Of a stretch of 64,000 bases of DNA, positions 22,505 to 34,198 are shown piece by piece. A model generated the notes under the pieces. It was not told the DNA's origin and made no database searches. It saw only the letters and a list, made by a program, of their open reading frames with translations. This stretch comes from Xenoacremonium recifei (Eukaryota > Ascomycota > Sordariomycetes > Hypocreales > Nectriaceae): NCBI GenBank assembly GCA_012184525.1, contig WOFQ01000015.1, positions 434,001 through 498,000 on the forward strand, read 5' to 3'. Each line of letters starts with the position of its first letter. The stretch's first letter is position 1. The position numbers and the translations under genes are program-made.

Positions 22505-25500
22505 ATGGAGTCCTCCGGAGAAGATGTTATAGAACTTCCCATAGAGGACTCTAGAAAACATATGGAACAAAGAAGACTTATGGAAATAATGCAGCCAATG
22601 CACCCAATGCAGCAGCCAATGCACCCAATGCAGCAGCCAATGCACCCAATGCAGCAGCCAATGCACCCAATGCAGCAGCCAATGCACCCAATGCAGCAGC
22701 CAATGCACCCAATGCAGCAGCCAATGCACCCAATGCAGCAGCCAATGCACCCAATGCAGCAGCAAATGCACCCAATGCACCCAATGCACCCAATGCAGCA
22801 CCCAATGCACGGAAGGCACGGAATGCACCCAATACACGGAATGGGACAACCTCACGAAACCAGCACGATGTTTAGATATCCACCTATTATCGAGCCACGC
22901 GGAGACAGTGACGAGTCCACGGCTAGCGAGGGCTGGATCGACATCAAGACCAGGCACCTCGGTTATTCGACAAGTGACTCTAGTGAGCCTGACGTAAGAT
23001 CAAGCAAAGTGCGGCGGATCTTCCAGCCCCGTGACGAAGCGAAGCGCAAGGCATCATTCAGAGTTACAAAGGACGAAGTCGAAGATGCTACTATCGTTAG
23101 AGACGCGAATCATGATCAGCAGACAGTTTACGATATCTTTGGAATCATCTCAAGTCCTCAGTATCCGGCGAAAGTCCGTATATTGGGCAAGAGGGTTACG
23201 AACAGTTCCACGAAGCCTCTAGGGAGTGACGAGCTTCCATGGAGTGACCAGGCGCTTATTCGCTGGGTGTAGGATGAGTGTTCAGAGTTATCCTCAACAA
23301 AGATGGTTCTAACAGATTTAGGCATGTGAACTCAAGTGCGGCGAAGTATAGTGGATTCACTGAATTCTGTGTATGATTTATTTCTTCCTTTTGTCACGAC
23401 CCCTTTACAACTAAACTGGACTCAGGATATCTTCGAAAGTCGCGACGTAACTGAACAAAGTTACAGAGCGGTGGCTGCAAAACTATTGGCCCAGACAAAG
23501 AAGACGAGATTAGGAACATATCCACACGGTAAATTTCTTGAGCCTGGAACTATTTTAGGCGCGGAAGAAGAAGGTGGTCACGAGTATCAGTTCCCTGCCT
23601 GCGGTATCTTCGCCTCGATTCCCTATCTAGAGGCCGGAAAAATAGGGCCGACTAAAGGGGAAGATTGCTACCCTTCAAGGGGCCTGCTCCAGACATTATA
23701 CCCATTCCAAGATGTAGGCGATCGAGAGAAGCAGCAAGTCACTCGGTCACGAGAACTTGCAGATGTAAGTAACCGAGAGAGGAAGCAGTCACAAGAATCT
23801 GCAGAAGCGCAAATCATCCAAGTACCTCAACTGTTGTCAATGTCGATGACTGGGGCCTCGAGCCAGAACCCGGACATGCTGGTCACATATGGCACAATGC
23901 CGATGAATGAGTTGTGCGGGGCCCTTGTTAGTCTCGAAGACGTTGTGCCGAGTGCGCCAGGGCTCAAAGTTGTGCGGTTCACCGATGATCTAGGGCAATC
24001 GATTATATTTGAAGCCTCGCGAGGCCTGACTTTCCTAGTGCGTGGGCTGGATTTTTATGAATGCGCCAGCTGACAAGCGACCAGGAGCTCGAGGCCGAAA
24101 TATTTCGGCGAACTCGCGATATCCAGTCCGAGAACTGGGAGAAGGACTGCGACCTTTATTCTGCTATAGACGAAGACAAGAGAATTGAACTCTTCAGCGC
24201 TCTACTCAGCAAGAACGTCACGATTCTCATCATCACACAAACTACGGATCGCTCCCCGTTCCCCGAACCACCAACAAAACCGAGATCAGCCATCAAAGTC
24301 AAGTTTGATCTTTTCAGTCAAAGCGCAAGAATCTTGGAAAGACCGGAAAACATCATAGACCCATCCAAAGTTCCTCCCTTTTTCGAGTGGCCCACGCAGA
24401 CAAACACGCAGCGAAAGCCTAAACGTTACTTAGACTTCGTGGAGGCTTCATTAAAAGAATATGAGCCGCCTGAACTTAGCAAGGTCCATAGAAACATCCC
24501 GAGATGGTTCAAAAAAGAACATCCAGACAGCTGGGTGCGTCGTACGAAGACGAAGAAGTCTGTCGACGACCTAATCCTTCAGATATCCTCCATGCATGAG
24601 CCCACGGAACAACTGCCTAAAGCCACCCCAGAAAAACCTGACGAAGAAGTGATTGCTACTCAAGAGGCCAAGCAAGCCGATATAGCTATGCAACTCCGCA
24701 AAGAGGAGCCCGTCAAAGAGAACCAGCCGGTTGCCAAGATATTCCCGCCAGCTGATAGTACTAAACGCAACCCTGATCCCAAGCACCCCCAGCATGCATC
24801 TACTGCTCATGAGGTAGAGTCGATTCTCCAAGAGCGGAGGGACTACATCAAGGAAACTTTGGGGGAGTATGCTGAGAAGTTTTCTCAGATCATGGGTTGC
24901 TTCGTCTCCGAAGAGGATCTCAAAAAGTCTCATGCTGCAATTACTTCGGGTTGGACCTCCATACATTCAGTAGCTACGGTAAGCTGATACTTGATCGGAT
25001 TGAAGTTCTGGTCAGGAGAGGAGACACTAATAAGTTGTAGAAGGTTGAAGCTGCTCTGATGAGATCCAAGACCCTTGGCACTATTGATCTCGAGACTGAA
25101 AACAGACTATGGTACGCCACTGACCGCAACAGCCCGGATATGTTCCAGAGATCAGAGACATTATCCTATGTTGGCTCGTACGTGCCCCTGAGACCCCTCG
25201 GGTATCATCCAGTGGTAATACCCAAACCCTTCATGCCTGAACGCCCTATTACCAGCTGCCAATCCTCCAGAAGGCAACAGCCGTACGAGACACCTGGCAG
25301 GCTGATCGAGCACTTGAGACGAAAGCACTTCGCATCGAAAGCGCTTAAACCCAATCTAGAAGACAAGGATCTCCTATTTTGGATGAATGATAACGATCGA
25401 TGGGAGGGAGAGGAAACCCTCCGCTGCTTCTCTTACCTCCTCGCTATTGCCATTGTAACCCTCGACCGTGTTTATTCGGATCTTTTGCACATAAGATACG

Positions 25501-27095
25501 GAGTATGTACTCCAGACGGTACGAGATGTGAGAAATACACGCTTCGTCCGAAGCTCCTCGACACTTTTGTTCATATCATTGCCTTTACGGAAGCAGTAAA
25601 CATAGCTGCGAGGGCCATCACAATTAACATTGTTGAGTCTAATAAGAGGAGAGGTCAGAGAGTCAGGGCAACAGCATACATGTTTCTGGCAGTCACTCAT
25701 TTCGGGCGCATCGTGAGGGAGACCACCAAGGAGGCGCGGCATGAACTCTACAAAATGGTGAGGGAGCCAGGTGGTTCAAAGCTCTACGAGTCGATTACGT
25801 ACGGACCTAATGTCATCCTGGGGTGCATCTCCCAGACACTCTATCAGCGCCCTCTTCCCCTGGCCCAGGCAGGGGCTGTAACAACAGCCAGGGCTTCGAG
25901 AATCTACCGGCTCGCTTTCGACAGGATTGTAAGTTCGACACGAGCATAGAATCGCCACTGAATGTTAAGCATGACCACGCTAATCGACTCGCTATGGTAG
26001 AAATTAGAAGCCAATCGCCGTCCGAACAAGAAGATCCTTCGTCAGATAGCATGTCTCCAAGAAGAGCTCACCGCTCTCATGCGAGTCAATAAGTGGCAAC
26101 GGGGTGCAACCGATAAGCTTCAGTTGCTCAGTGACGACGATACATTCTTCAAGTCTGATCCTCGACGGCAGCGGGAGCAACTGAGGATCCAATGGAAGAC
26201 CAAGCGTACGACCGACTGGCTGGATCTAGAGAATGGAGAGTACCACGAGATGATGGGTATGTGTCCCCCTCTGTCAGATCAGACGAAACAAGGTGTCGAG
26301 ATATATGAAGAGGATCATGGGAAACTCCTCTTCGTCTTCACAGTCGTCACCGTGGTTTTTCTCCCGCTCTCTTTTATTACAGGCTATTTTGGAATGAACA
26401 CTATCGACATGAGGAACACAACCTGGGGGCAGGACAGATATTGGGCCGTGGCGTTGCCAGTAACCGTCGTGGTCGTGGCCGTGACATGGACAACTGTGTC
26501 TCTCGGAGACACGTGGGCAAAACTCGTTGCAGAATTCTCTAATGGCGATAGAGTGCCGAATAAAGCGACACCAGCTGCAAGTGCCATTCTACACTCTGAA
26601 AGTTGGGACGAAATTCTGAAGGAACGCACAAATGATGGTGAGGTGATAGTTCAGGAGGAGGCCGAGTTTCGCCAGGACCAAGCCAGGGCATTATCAACAC
26701 AAGTGAGAGAAACGCAGCGATCGGTATGCTTGCAGAATCTCTGCTAACGTGGCACGTCGCTAGGAGACAGCTACCTCGAAGCTACAAGCCCAGGTGAGAG
26801 GACTCAAGTTATTCCCTTTGCTTCTCCGATCGCTATTGACATGAAGTTCTACTAGAGGACTACCACTATAGCCACTATTCCCTCGTCTCAGATCACTCTG
26901 GAGAAAACGCAAATTTCAAACCCAACCCACCTCCCGAGAGAACAGACGAAAATGAGCTATATAGGCGCTTGGCAGCATGCACGCAATCCGTTGAGTGCTC
27001 ACATGCCTGGCTCGTGTTTCAGGGCGTTGAGCGTTATGACACCAAGAGAGGAAGAGGAATCAAAAGAGGAGCAACCGTCCACGGAGGACGCATGA
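22505..27095 (+). CDS. CorA-fold membrane protein with N-terminal QPMHPMQ repeats; frame break in the middle
   Basis: Exons inferred: 22505-23268, 23322-23370, 23426-about 24070, 24061-24978, 25041-25928, 26001-26723, 26764-26793, 26856-27095. All splice phases match except the third-fourth junction, where two long frames overlap by 13 bp with no credible intron. The N-terminus carries eight QPMHPMQ heptads. A large soluble region follows. Near the C-terminus two hydrophobic helices surround YFGMNT, the GMN signature of CorA/Mrs2/ZntB-type Mg2+ or Zn2+ channels (nt ~26320-26520). The last exon adds a polar tail. Such large soluble-CorA proteins are common in filamentous fungi, with unknown substrates. 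It may be one gene with a 1-nt deletion, two reinitiating frames, or a decayed gene. Confidence 0.72.
22592..22759 (+). repeat. perfect 21-bp coding minisatellite, 8 copies
   Basis: The unit CAGCCAATGCACCCAATGCA+G is repeated eight times without a mismatch, encoding QPMHPMQ. It is followed by degenerate HPM/HPMQ copies up to about 22850. The unit itself is built from two near-identical CCAATGCA-type halves. Confidence 0.95.
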
Positions 27096-27565
27096 GAAGC
27101 ATTGTTGTGAAGCCATAATGAAGTCACGATATTGTTATTCCCTACTGTACAACGAGTCCGTGAAGACTCCGGGTTCTGACTGCTCAAGAACAAAACCTTT
27201 GTCTTTGGCATCCAAGGCGGCGATCTGTCGGCCTTAAGTGCTCACCCAGTAGAGGGGCCGTACTGTAAGAGATGTTGCGCATGCTGCATTTGGCTCACTT
27301 CTTACATACCAGTCTCTTTGTGTGGAACTGTCCTGCCCCTGAGATCTCCGATCAGAACCGAAAGCCGTCGCGTTTCTCCATGTTTCCCCAGCTTCCCCTC
27401 ATCCCCTCATTCTTACCCCGGCTTATACCACTCGCAATGCCGATCGCGGATGTCCACATTATACACCTCATCCTCAGAAAACCGATCCTGGATACTAAAT
27501 TGATATCGGGCAAACGTAGTCAGACCTTCAATTTACTCAGGAGATATCCGGTGTCCTCTGCAGCC
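27096..27565. other. intergenic, 470 bp
   Basis: 3' end of the CorA-like gene and promoter/leader of the dehydrogenase. An open frame from 27272 runs in phase into the dehydrogenase, but its residues precede the normal start of the fold and look untranslated. Confidence 0.5.
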
Positions 27566-28600
27566 ATGTCCTTCATCCTCGATCCCGCCCTCCTTCTCAC
27601 GCTCGCATCCAAGACAGCAATCATCACCGGCGCCGCGAACGGCATCGGCTTGCACCTGGCACAGCACTTGCACGCCCACGGTGCGAACGTTGTTATCGCC
27701 GACCTACCCTCGGCCCGACCCGCCGCTGAAGCTGCGATCAAGGAACTTGAAAGCATCAATAACACCGCCCAGGCCATCTTCGTACCCGTCGACATCACTG
27801 TGTGGGCCGATGTCCAGCGATTGTTCCGTGCGGCTGTTGAGCGGTTTGGGAGAGTTGACGTCGTAGTTGCTAATGCAGGTATCATGGAGACAAGGAGATT
27901 CTTCGACTTTGAAGTCGATGAGACGACGGGAGAGTTGAGGGATGATGGGAGCGGGAAGGTGGTAGATGTAAACCTGAAGGGCACCATGAACAGTACCTCC
28001 CCCTTCTCTCATGACTTCTTCACGGCTGATTGACTTCAATAGCATTGCGGCTCGCCGTCTTTCACATGCAGGCCAACGCCCCGGATAGTGCAGGCTGGCG
28101 AGGGTTTGTGGTCCTCGTATCATCGACCTCAGGCTACTTTGGCAGCAGCGAAGTCGTCTCATACGTATCATCGAAACATGGAGTCATGGGGCTATTGAGG
28201 TCCTCACACGCAGCAGCCTCGCGACTCGGGATTCGTGTGAATGCGGTCGCGCCGTTTATTACGCCAACGCACATCACCGCCGGCTACACCGCAGCGTGGG
28301 CAGAAGAGGGGTTACCAGCGAATACACCGGCGGACGTAGCAAAGGGGATTGCGCATATGGCGCTGAATCCTGCACTTCAAGGGAAGTGTTGCCTTGTAAG
28401 TGTTTGCCAGAAACCCTCGTTTTGGATATTGCTAATGCGAGAGATAGGTGGTGAGTGGGACGTATCGAGAGCTGGAAGGGGCTGTTGCTGCCTCGTTACC
28501 TGCATTAGTCGGCGAGGAGCTGGCAAGCTTATTTCGGATAGCGGGAGAGTTCTTTCGAAAGTTAGGAGGGTATCCTCTTCCCAAGCCGAGGGTATCGTGA
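27566..28600 (+). CDS. short-chain dehydrogenase/reductase (classical SDR)
   Basis: Three exons (27566-27992, 28043-28395, 28448-28600; phases match) give 310 residues. It has the NAD(P)-binding TGAANGIG motif, the ANAG motif (VVANAGIM), a Ser before the active Tyr (SSTSGYFG) and the catalytic YxxxK (YVSSKHG), all in the usual order. The acidic residue after the second strand (VIADLP) favours NAD+ over NADP+. The C-terminal exon adds VVSGTYRELEG and an amphipathic tail. Such enzymes oxidise alcohols or reduce ketones on diverse small molecules; related fungal genes are often called 15-hydroxyprostaglandin dehydrogenase-like, but substrate is unknown. Start chosen just before the Rossmann fold; an upstream in-frame extension from 27272 is unlikely. 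Confidence 0.9.
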
Positions 28601-29375
28601 GCGAATGTTGAAGATCAAGAGATAGGGCGCGTTGTAAACATGTCAATGTTTCCATGCAGTTTGGGAATCTAGAAATATAAATATACAAAGTATAGATTAG
28701 CAGAGCGTCAGATATTGAACGTCATCCTAGGGTTGTTTGGGTTTGTATCCAAATACATGCGGCTCGGCTCTTCCCTTGGACTGCCTGCAGATGCTTGTGT
28801 TTGTACTAACAACCGGTAGAAGTTGACCAATCCGAAGCAAACAACACATATACGATACGTTCATTCATTCATTTCTTTCTTTCGTTCCATTTTTCACTGT
28901 AAAAAGTTCTTCATGAAGCATGGTTCAGTTGCATCGCAACTCAGACTCAGCCAGCACCCATCTTGTGCCAACGTCGGACAACACTACTCCGAACTTCACC
29001 AGCCCAGCTACTCATTTACACTCTCCATATCTTCCGAAAGTTGATTACCAAGGGGCCTCTGACTCTGAAGCGTAGAAGCGTCCGATCCAACTAAGTCCAA
29101 GCACTTACAAGGTTGTCTTACCAGCTCCCCCATGCAGCGCATCATTCGGAGTACAGACCTCCGAACCGCTCGGTGCGAAAATGCCTATTCAGGCGCACTC
29201 TACAAGGCTGAAGGATCCCCTCCGCCCAACATGGAAGTGATCTGACAGTCGCGTATGGCCGCGCAGACGGCTGCACGATTCCGCCGGGAGAATTGTCTGA
29301 CGTTGTTTGGTATAGCATCGTCATGATAGCATCGTCAACGTGAGGAGATGTCTGACTAGTGAGTTCCCCAGGGGG

Positions 29376-29391
29376 CCCCGCGGGTGAGGGC
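29376..29391. promoter_or_regulatory. paired CreA/Cre1-like carbon catabolite repression sites
   Basis: CCCCAG (complement CTGGGG) at 29376-29381 and CCCCGC (complement GCGGGG) at 29386-29391 both match the SYGGRG consensus. They are about 240 bp upstream of a sugar transporter start, where CreA pairs are functionally common. Confidence 0.45.
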
Positions 29392-29515
29392 ATCTCCACT
29401 ATGTGACCCTGCCCATGGGGAAGAGGAACAAGTATCACACTGTCGGTCACGCTGTAGGCTAGTCTCGTTGGAGATGCCTTACCTGGTATTTGGCAGCTTG
29501 GCCTTGAAGCTGTGT

Positions 29516-29521
29516 ATAAGA
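29516..29521 (+). promoter_or_regulatory. TATA-like element of the sugar transporter gene
   Basis: TATAAG lies 109 bp upstream of the ATG at 29625. Confidence 0.35.
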
Positions 29522-29624
29522 GCCGAGCTGCATCCGGTTTTACAACTCTTGTGCGCAATGCAGCCCGGATCTCTCTGCGGAACCCCTATCCTACACACCA
29601 TCTCCTGACTTATACATCACGACG

Positions 29625-31567
29625 ATGGACCACTTCCACACCGGCGCGCCCTTCATCACGGGCAAGCGTCTCTCCTCGCTCGTCAGCCTGGCCTGCAGCG
29701 TTGCCTTCGTACTGTTCGGCTACGAGCAGGGCGTCATGGGCGGCGTCGATACAGGACCGGCGTTCCTAGCACAGTTTCCAAGCATCAACACCACTACTGG
29801 TAATGGCAACTCGAGCTTGTTGGGCTTTGTGGTGGCAGTGTATAATATCGGCTGCTGGTTGGGCTCGTTGTTGACGATGCTGATTGGAGAGCCCCTGGGG
29901 CGGAAGTTGACAGTGATCGTGGGGGCTACGGTGCTGGCACTTGGAACGGTGGTACAGTGTGCTTCGTACGGAATCCCTCAACTAATTGTGAGTAAAGGGT
30001 CATGCATAACAAAACCGGGTGTCTAATATCAGTCGTAGGTTGGCCGTATCATCACGGGAACGGGCAACGGCATCATCACATCCACCATCCCGGTTTGGCA
30101 CGCCGAGCTGGTTCGAGCGACCAACCGCGGTCGGTTCATCACAGTTGAGCTCTCGACTAATGTGGTATGTTCTTCTTCTTTTCCGAACACGACCACAGAG
30201 ACTGACTTCTATTTTCTGTATAGGGCGGTGTCGCTGTGGCTTACTGGGTCTGCTACGGCATGAGCTTCGTCGACAATGGCGCGCAATGGCGGTTCCCCAT
30301 CGCCCTTCAGATCTTCTTCGCGCTATCTACCATCGCTATCATCTTCTTCTTGCCCGAGACCCCTCGGTGGTTGCTTGTACACGACAAGACAGAAGATGCA
30401 TTGACTGTGCTGAAGAAGATGTACATCAACGACCCAGATGAGATCTACCACCACGAGCATCTGGCTATTCTGACGGCCATTGCTCAGGAGAACAAGGCCC
30501 GCGAGGCCCATGGAAACAAGAGGTATGGCAAAGCTCATTCATAGGGAACCCGTCTTTCAAGCTGAAGTGGTTGGACTTTTGCTAATAAATCCCAGCCCTC
30601 TGCGTCTCGTCTTCACCAACGGTGACCAGCGTATCTTCCGCCGCACAATGCTCGGTGCTGGCGCGATGATGATGCAACAAATGACTGGTACGCCAACTAA
30701 TGCTCTCATTATTATTCCTCAAAACTGACACATCACAGGCATTAACCTCATCACCTACTATGCCCCCTATATCTTCATCGAGAGCGTCGGCTTCTCCCAG
30801 CGCCTATCAAGTCTCATGTCCGGTTTCCTCAGTCTCTTCTACTACCTCTCAACGCTTATTCCTATATTCATCATCGACCGCACTGGACGTCGCCCCTTGC
30901 TTTTGGTTGGTCTCGCCGGAATGGCCATCGGTATGTTCATCCTGGCTGGCTGCACGTCTGTGGTAGCTTTTGCACCTGGTATTGCGGCGACAGTAGCACT
31001 ATTCTGGTATGACTTTTGGTTCGGCTTTGGTTGGATTCCAGGTATGCAATCAGAAGCTCTTGGCCTTGTAAATGATGAGACTGACCGTAAATAGGTCCCT
31101 GGTTGCTCACGGCAGAATATGCTCCTCTGGTGACGCGCTCGCAGTCCGCCGCCTTCTCGACTTCGGTCACCTGGCTCTTCACCTTCATCGTAGCCGAAAT
31201 CACACCCCCGGCCATCCGAAACATCGGATGGAAGACCTACCTCATTTTTGGTGTGCTGAACGTGGCTTTCATACCTTTCATTTACTTCTTTTACCCAGAG
31301 GTGCGTTTCCCCTGCCTCGATTGTTCCGGAGAACAACAGCGCATCGACTTACTCCTACAGACTAAGGGCAAGACCCTCGAGCAGATTGATCTGCTATTTT
31401 CCGGTCCCAAAGTACTCCTCGACGCTTCCCCTGAAGAGTTGGCGGCCATGGAGGAGGAAGAGATGGAGGAGACGGTCAGGGAGAAGCTCGGCGGTCTTCC
31501 GGAGGGTATGACTGTAATTCATCGCGAGCGCGCGGACTCTCGAGTACAGGATGACACTAACGCGTGA
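29625..31567 (+). CDS. MFS sugar transporter (SP family)
   Basis: Seven exons: 29625-29987, 30039-30164, 30224-30522, 30596-30687, 30739-31041, 31095-31300, 31361-31567; phases match throughout and give 531 residues. Sugar porter signatures are present: FGYEQGVMGG in helix 1, GRxxTGxGNG after helix 3, PETPRWLL at the end of helix 6, QQMTGINLITYYAP in helix 7, DRTGRRPLLL after helix 8 and PETKGKTLEQID after helix 12. The last motif only appears when the 60-nt intron 31301-31360 is removed. A proton-coupled hexose or disaccharide substrate at the plasma membrane is likely, but cannot be named. Two CreA-like sites upstream suggest glucose repression. Confidence 0.92.
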
Positions 31568-32401
31568 GGACTGTATGAATGCCTGGCTTACCCTGCTGGA
31601 GGTTCTGGGTATTGGCTGGATCTACGTAGTCATGACCCCAGGGCCATGAGGGCGGCACAGCGGGAAGTTGGGGAAACCCATGGTGGGGGTCAAATAGCCC
31701 AGGCATTATAAATCAGGTTTGTACATCGGATCCTGAAGCGATCTTTAATCTTCTCTGCTTCTTATTACCTACCTAGCTTGTAGCACAGCATTTTGTTTTC
31801 GGGATATGGTGCAGAAGGTGGATAGCCTGCTCAAATCCATGAAACCCTCTTCGCCTGTAGGTACCTCGGAAGCTGTCAGAGTACTCAAATTCAACTCCGA
31901 AAATACAACTCTCAAGTATATCCGGGGTTCCCTGCGGATAACCCCCAAAACCGCGCTTCGGCTCCGTCCCTCAAACCGGCCCATTGGCTATGCCAGCATA
32001 TAAGTTCCGGCCCAGCCCCCGGAAACAATATTGCGTTGATGGAGAAGCGTTACCCATGAGGAAATGATCTCACCATCTCCCTCTTCTCCGTGATCTGACG
32101 TAGTCATGTGCCGAGCGGTCTTCTGTTACCCCATGGGGAAATTTTATGCCGAGAACGCGATAGCATCACGTACCATAAGACCTTAACCTCCAGAGATTTG
32201 AGTCAATGCCTTTCACTTGACATGAAACCATGTCATATGCTCCGTATATCGCTTTCATATCCGCCTCAACCAAGTCCATGTGGGAAACCGCACGAGACTC
32301 ATTATATCGACCAGTAAATATGACTGGTATTGCCTAGAAACGAGATCTAACCAGTTGCCCGTGGAGAAGCTTGTCGCTGTGTATCATCTATCAGAAGCCC
32401 A
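31568..32401. other. intergenic between convergent genes, 834 bp
   Basis: Three-prime ends of the sugar transporter (+) and the PPPDE-thioredoxin-PUL gene (-). TACCTACCTAG occurs near 31768. No gene recognised. Confidence 0.5.
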
Positions 32402-34198
32402 TTACGCCCGTCTAAGTCCTTTGCCCAGCAGCTCCCCTCCAACCTCCTTCACCAACTTCTCGCCCGGAAATTGCTTCGCCTTTGCCGAAATCGTCCCTTC
32501 AGCATCCAAAGCCCGCAACAAATCTGCCAGATCCCCGTCTATAGGTGTGCAATACACGAGATGGCCCAGAGCGGATAGCATGCCTTGCAGCGCCTCGGCT
32601 GACTTCTCTTCCTGGGAGATGGCTTCGACCACGGAGGCGGCAAGCTCGACTTGATCGTCGACGGGAAGGGTGGGTTTTGAGTTTTTGCCGGCATGTTGGT
32701 TCTCCAACGCGATGTTGAAGAGTAGCGACGAGGCGGCGACGCGGACGTTGTTGTGGCTTTCGTCTAGGAAGCTCGAGGAGATTAGCTGGATGATGGGAGC
32801 GCGAAGATCCGCGTTGCGGAGGATTTCCTCGGGGAAGAGAGGCGTTGAGAAGAAATTGCAGGCCATTTGCAGAGTGACGAGGCGGAGTGCGTATGGACAA
32901 TCTAGTTGTCCGTTGACCAAGTCCAGGACATTTCGGACTGTCTGATGGCCGGCTTCCTCGGCGAAGAAGCCGCTGACTCTAGGGTCTGACAAGGCACATC
33001 TAAACAAATCCACGATCGTAAATATGGTCTCGAGAGGCATTTCCAGAATCAACTCTTGTACCAGACCCGCCAGGTGGCCCATGTCTGGTATGATGGTATC
33101 CTGAAGGCCTGCCTTGCTTCGCGTCTCAAGATAGGTCTTGAGCGTTTGAAGTGCAGGTTTCTTAGCGACTTCAGGGCCCATCTTGGCGATCAGTTTCTCC
33201 ATTGGAGGAACTTTTGTGTATAATACCGGTTTTGCGTTGGGGTTGGAAAAGCTAGGCAGATGAAGTTTCTCGTGAGGGTGCAGAGGATGTGCCATCTGGA
33301 CGAGCAGCTGGATATTTCCTCTTAATGAGGCCTGGTCGGCGCCTACCCACTGATTTTCCTTCTCGCCCTTCAAGAATGTCACAAAAGTAGGAGTCGCGCG
33401 CACTGAGTACTGGCTCGCGATTGCGTTGGCCTGCGGATGCGAGATGTCGATCTTGATGAATGTCGCATCGTCGCCAAATTCCTGCGCAAGCTGGTCGTAG
33501 AGAGGGTACAAGACCTTGCAGGGCGGACAAGTCGCGGAGGTGAAGAACACAATAGCACATGACTGCTTGGCTTCGTCCAGTAGGCGTGAGAACTCTGCTG
33601 GCGCAGAAATATTCTTGACGCCGTGTTTGGGAGCCGCTGCCGCCGGTGGTGGTGCCGAAGGCTGCGAGCTCTGCTGAAGTCCTAAGATGGAACCGTTCTG
33701 GCGACTTGAGTTGATTCCCTGGGTAAGTTGGGGGAGGAGCATGCGGCCCATTGGTGAATCAAGGACCGCCTGTGGCATATTCGCGATGTGCTCTGGGATT
33801 CCCTTGCCGACGAGGAAGTTGGAGAAGGCATCGCTGAAGTTGTTGCAATTGTGCCTGAAGAGATCATACGCCTGCCAACCACGTTAGAGCCTTATTCCAA
33901 AATTTGGGTGTCACACATTACTTGCCTCGAGGGTGTATATCGGCCGTAGGGAGTCGAGATACTCTTCTATGATGTCCATGGGCAAACTCGTGCTTCCCAA
34001 CCGCAGTCGCTGCAGCGGCTTTCCCAGATGCGACGAGCCCGGGACGATGGAGATGATGCCGCCGTCATAGACGTACTCACGGCCGTTGAGCTCAATCGAG
34101 GTGTGGTATATGGCATCTAGCTGGAATCCGAGCAGGCCCATGGACATCTGGCGCGCGAGGCCGCCCGAGAGGTCGTAGACGAGCAGGTGGACGTCCAT
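32402..34198 (-). CDS. PPPDE (DeSI-like) peptidase - thioredoxin - PUL domain fusion protein
   Basis: Exon 1 is 33926-34198 and exon 2 32402-33871; 580 residues. The intron 33872-33925 starts with GCAAGT rather than GT: only this choice joins YTLE to AYDLFRHNCNNF in frame. Residues 1-140 form a PPPDE thiol-peptidase fold with catalytic His32 (YHTSIE) and Cys100 (HNCNNF), as in DeSI desumoylating isopeptidases. A thioredoxin domain follows with CPPC at 206-209 and the cis-Pro loop (VRATPTFVTF). The remaining ~260 residues are helical PUL repeats, known from PLAA/Doa1 to bind Cdc48. The fusion suggests a redox-sensitive ubiquitin/SUMO-processing factor working with Cdc48; that role is inference. 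Confidence 0.9.

Larger units (their letters stand above)
28601..29624. other. intergenic, 1.0 kb, including sugar transporter promoter
   Basis: Holds the dehydrogenase 3' end and the transporter promoter. Adjacent CreA-type sites lie at 29376-29391 and a TATA-like element at 29516. No gene seen. Confidence 0.55.

Noticed and set aside
22592..22759. CRISPR-like array
   Set aside because: The 21-bp units are contiguous without spacers, lie in a coding frame, and the genome is fungal.
22472..22957. Antisense frame over the minisatellite (HWVHWLLH repeats)
   Set aside because: Produced by the repeat itself; the sense strand carries the gene with proper introns.
24040..24075. Programmed -1 ribosomal frameshift in the CorA-like gene
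   Set aside because: T TTT TAT is near the break, but the -1 frame meets TGA at 24058-24060 before reaching the second frame, so slippage there would terminate.
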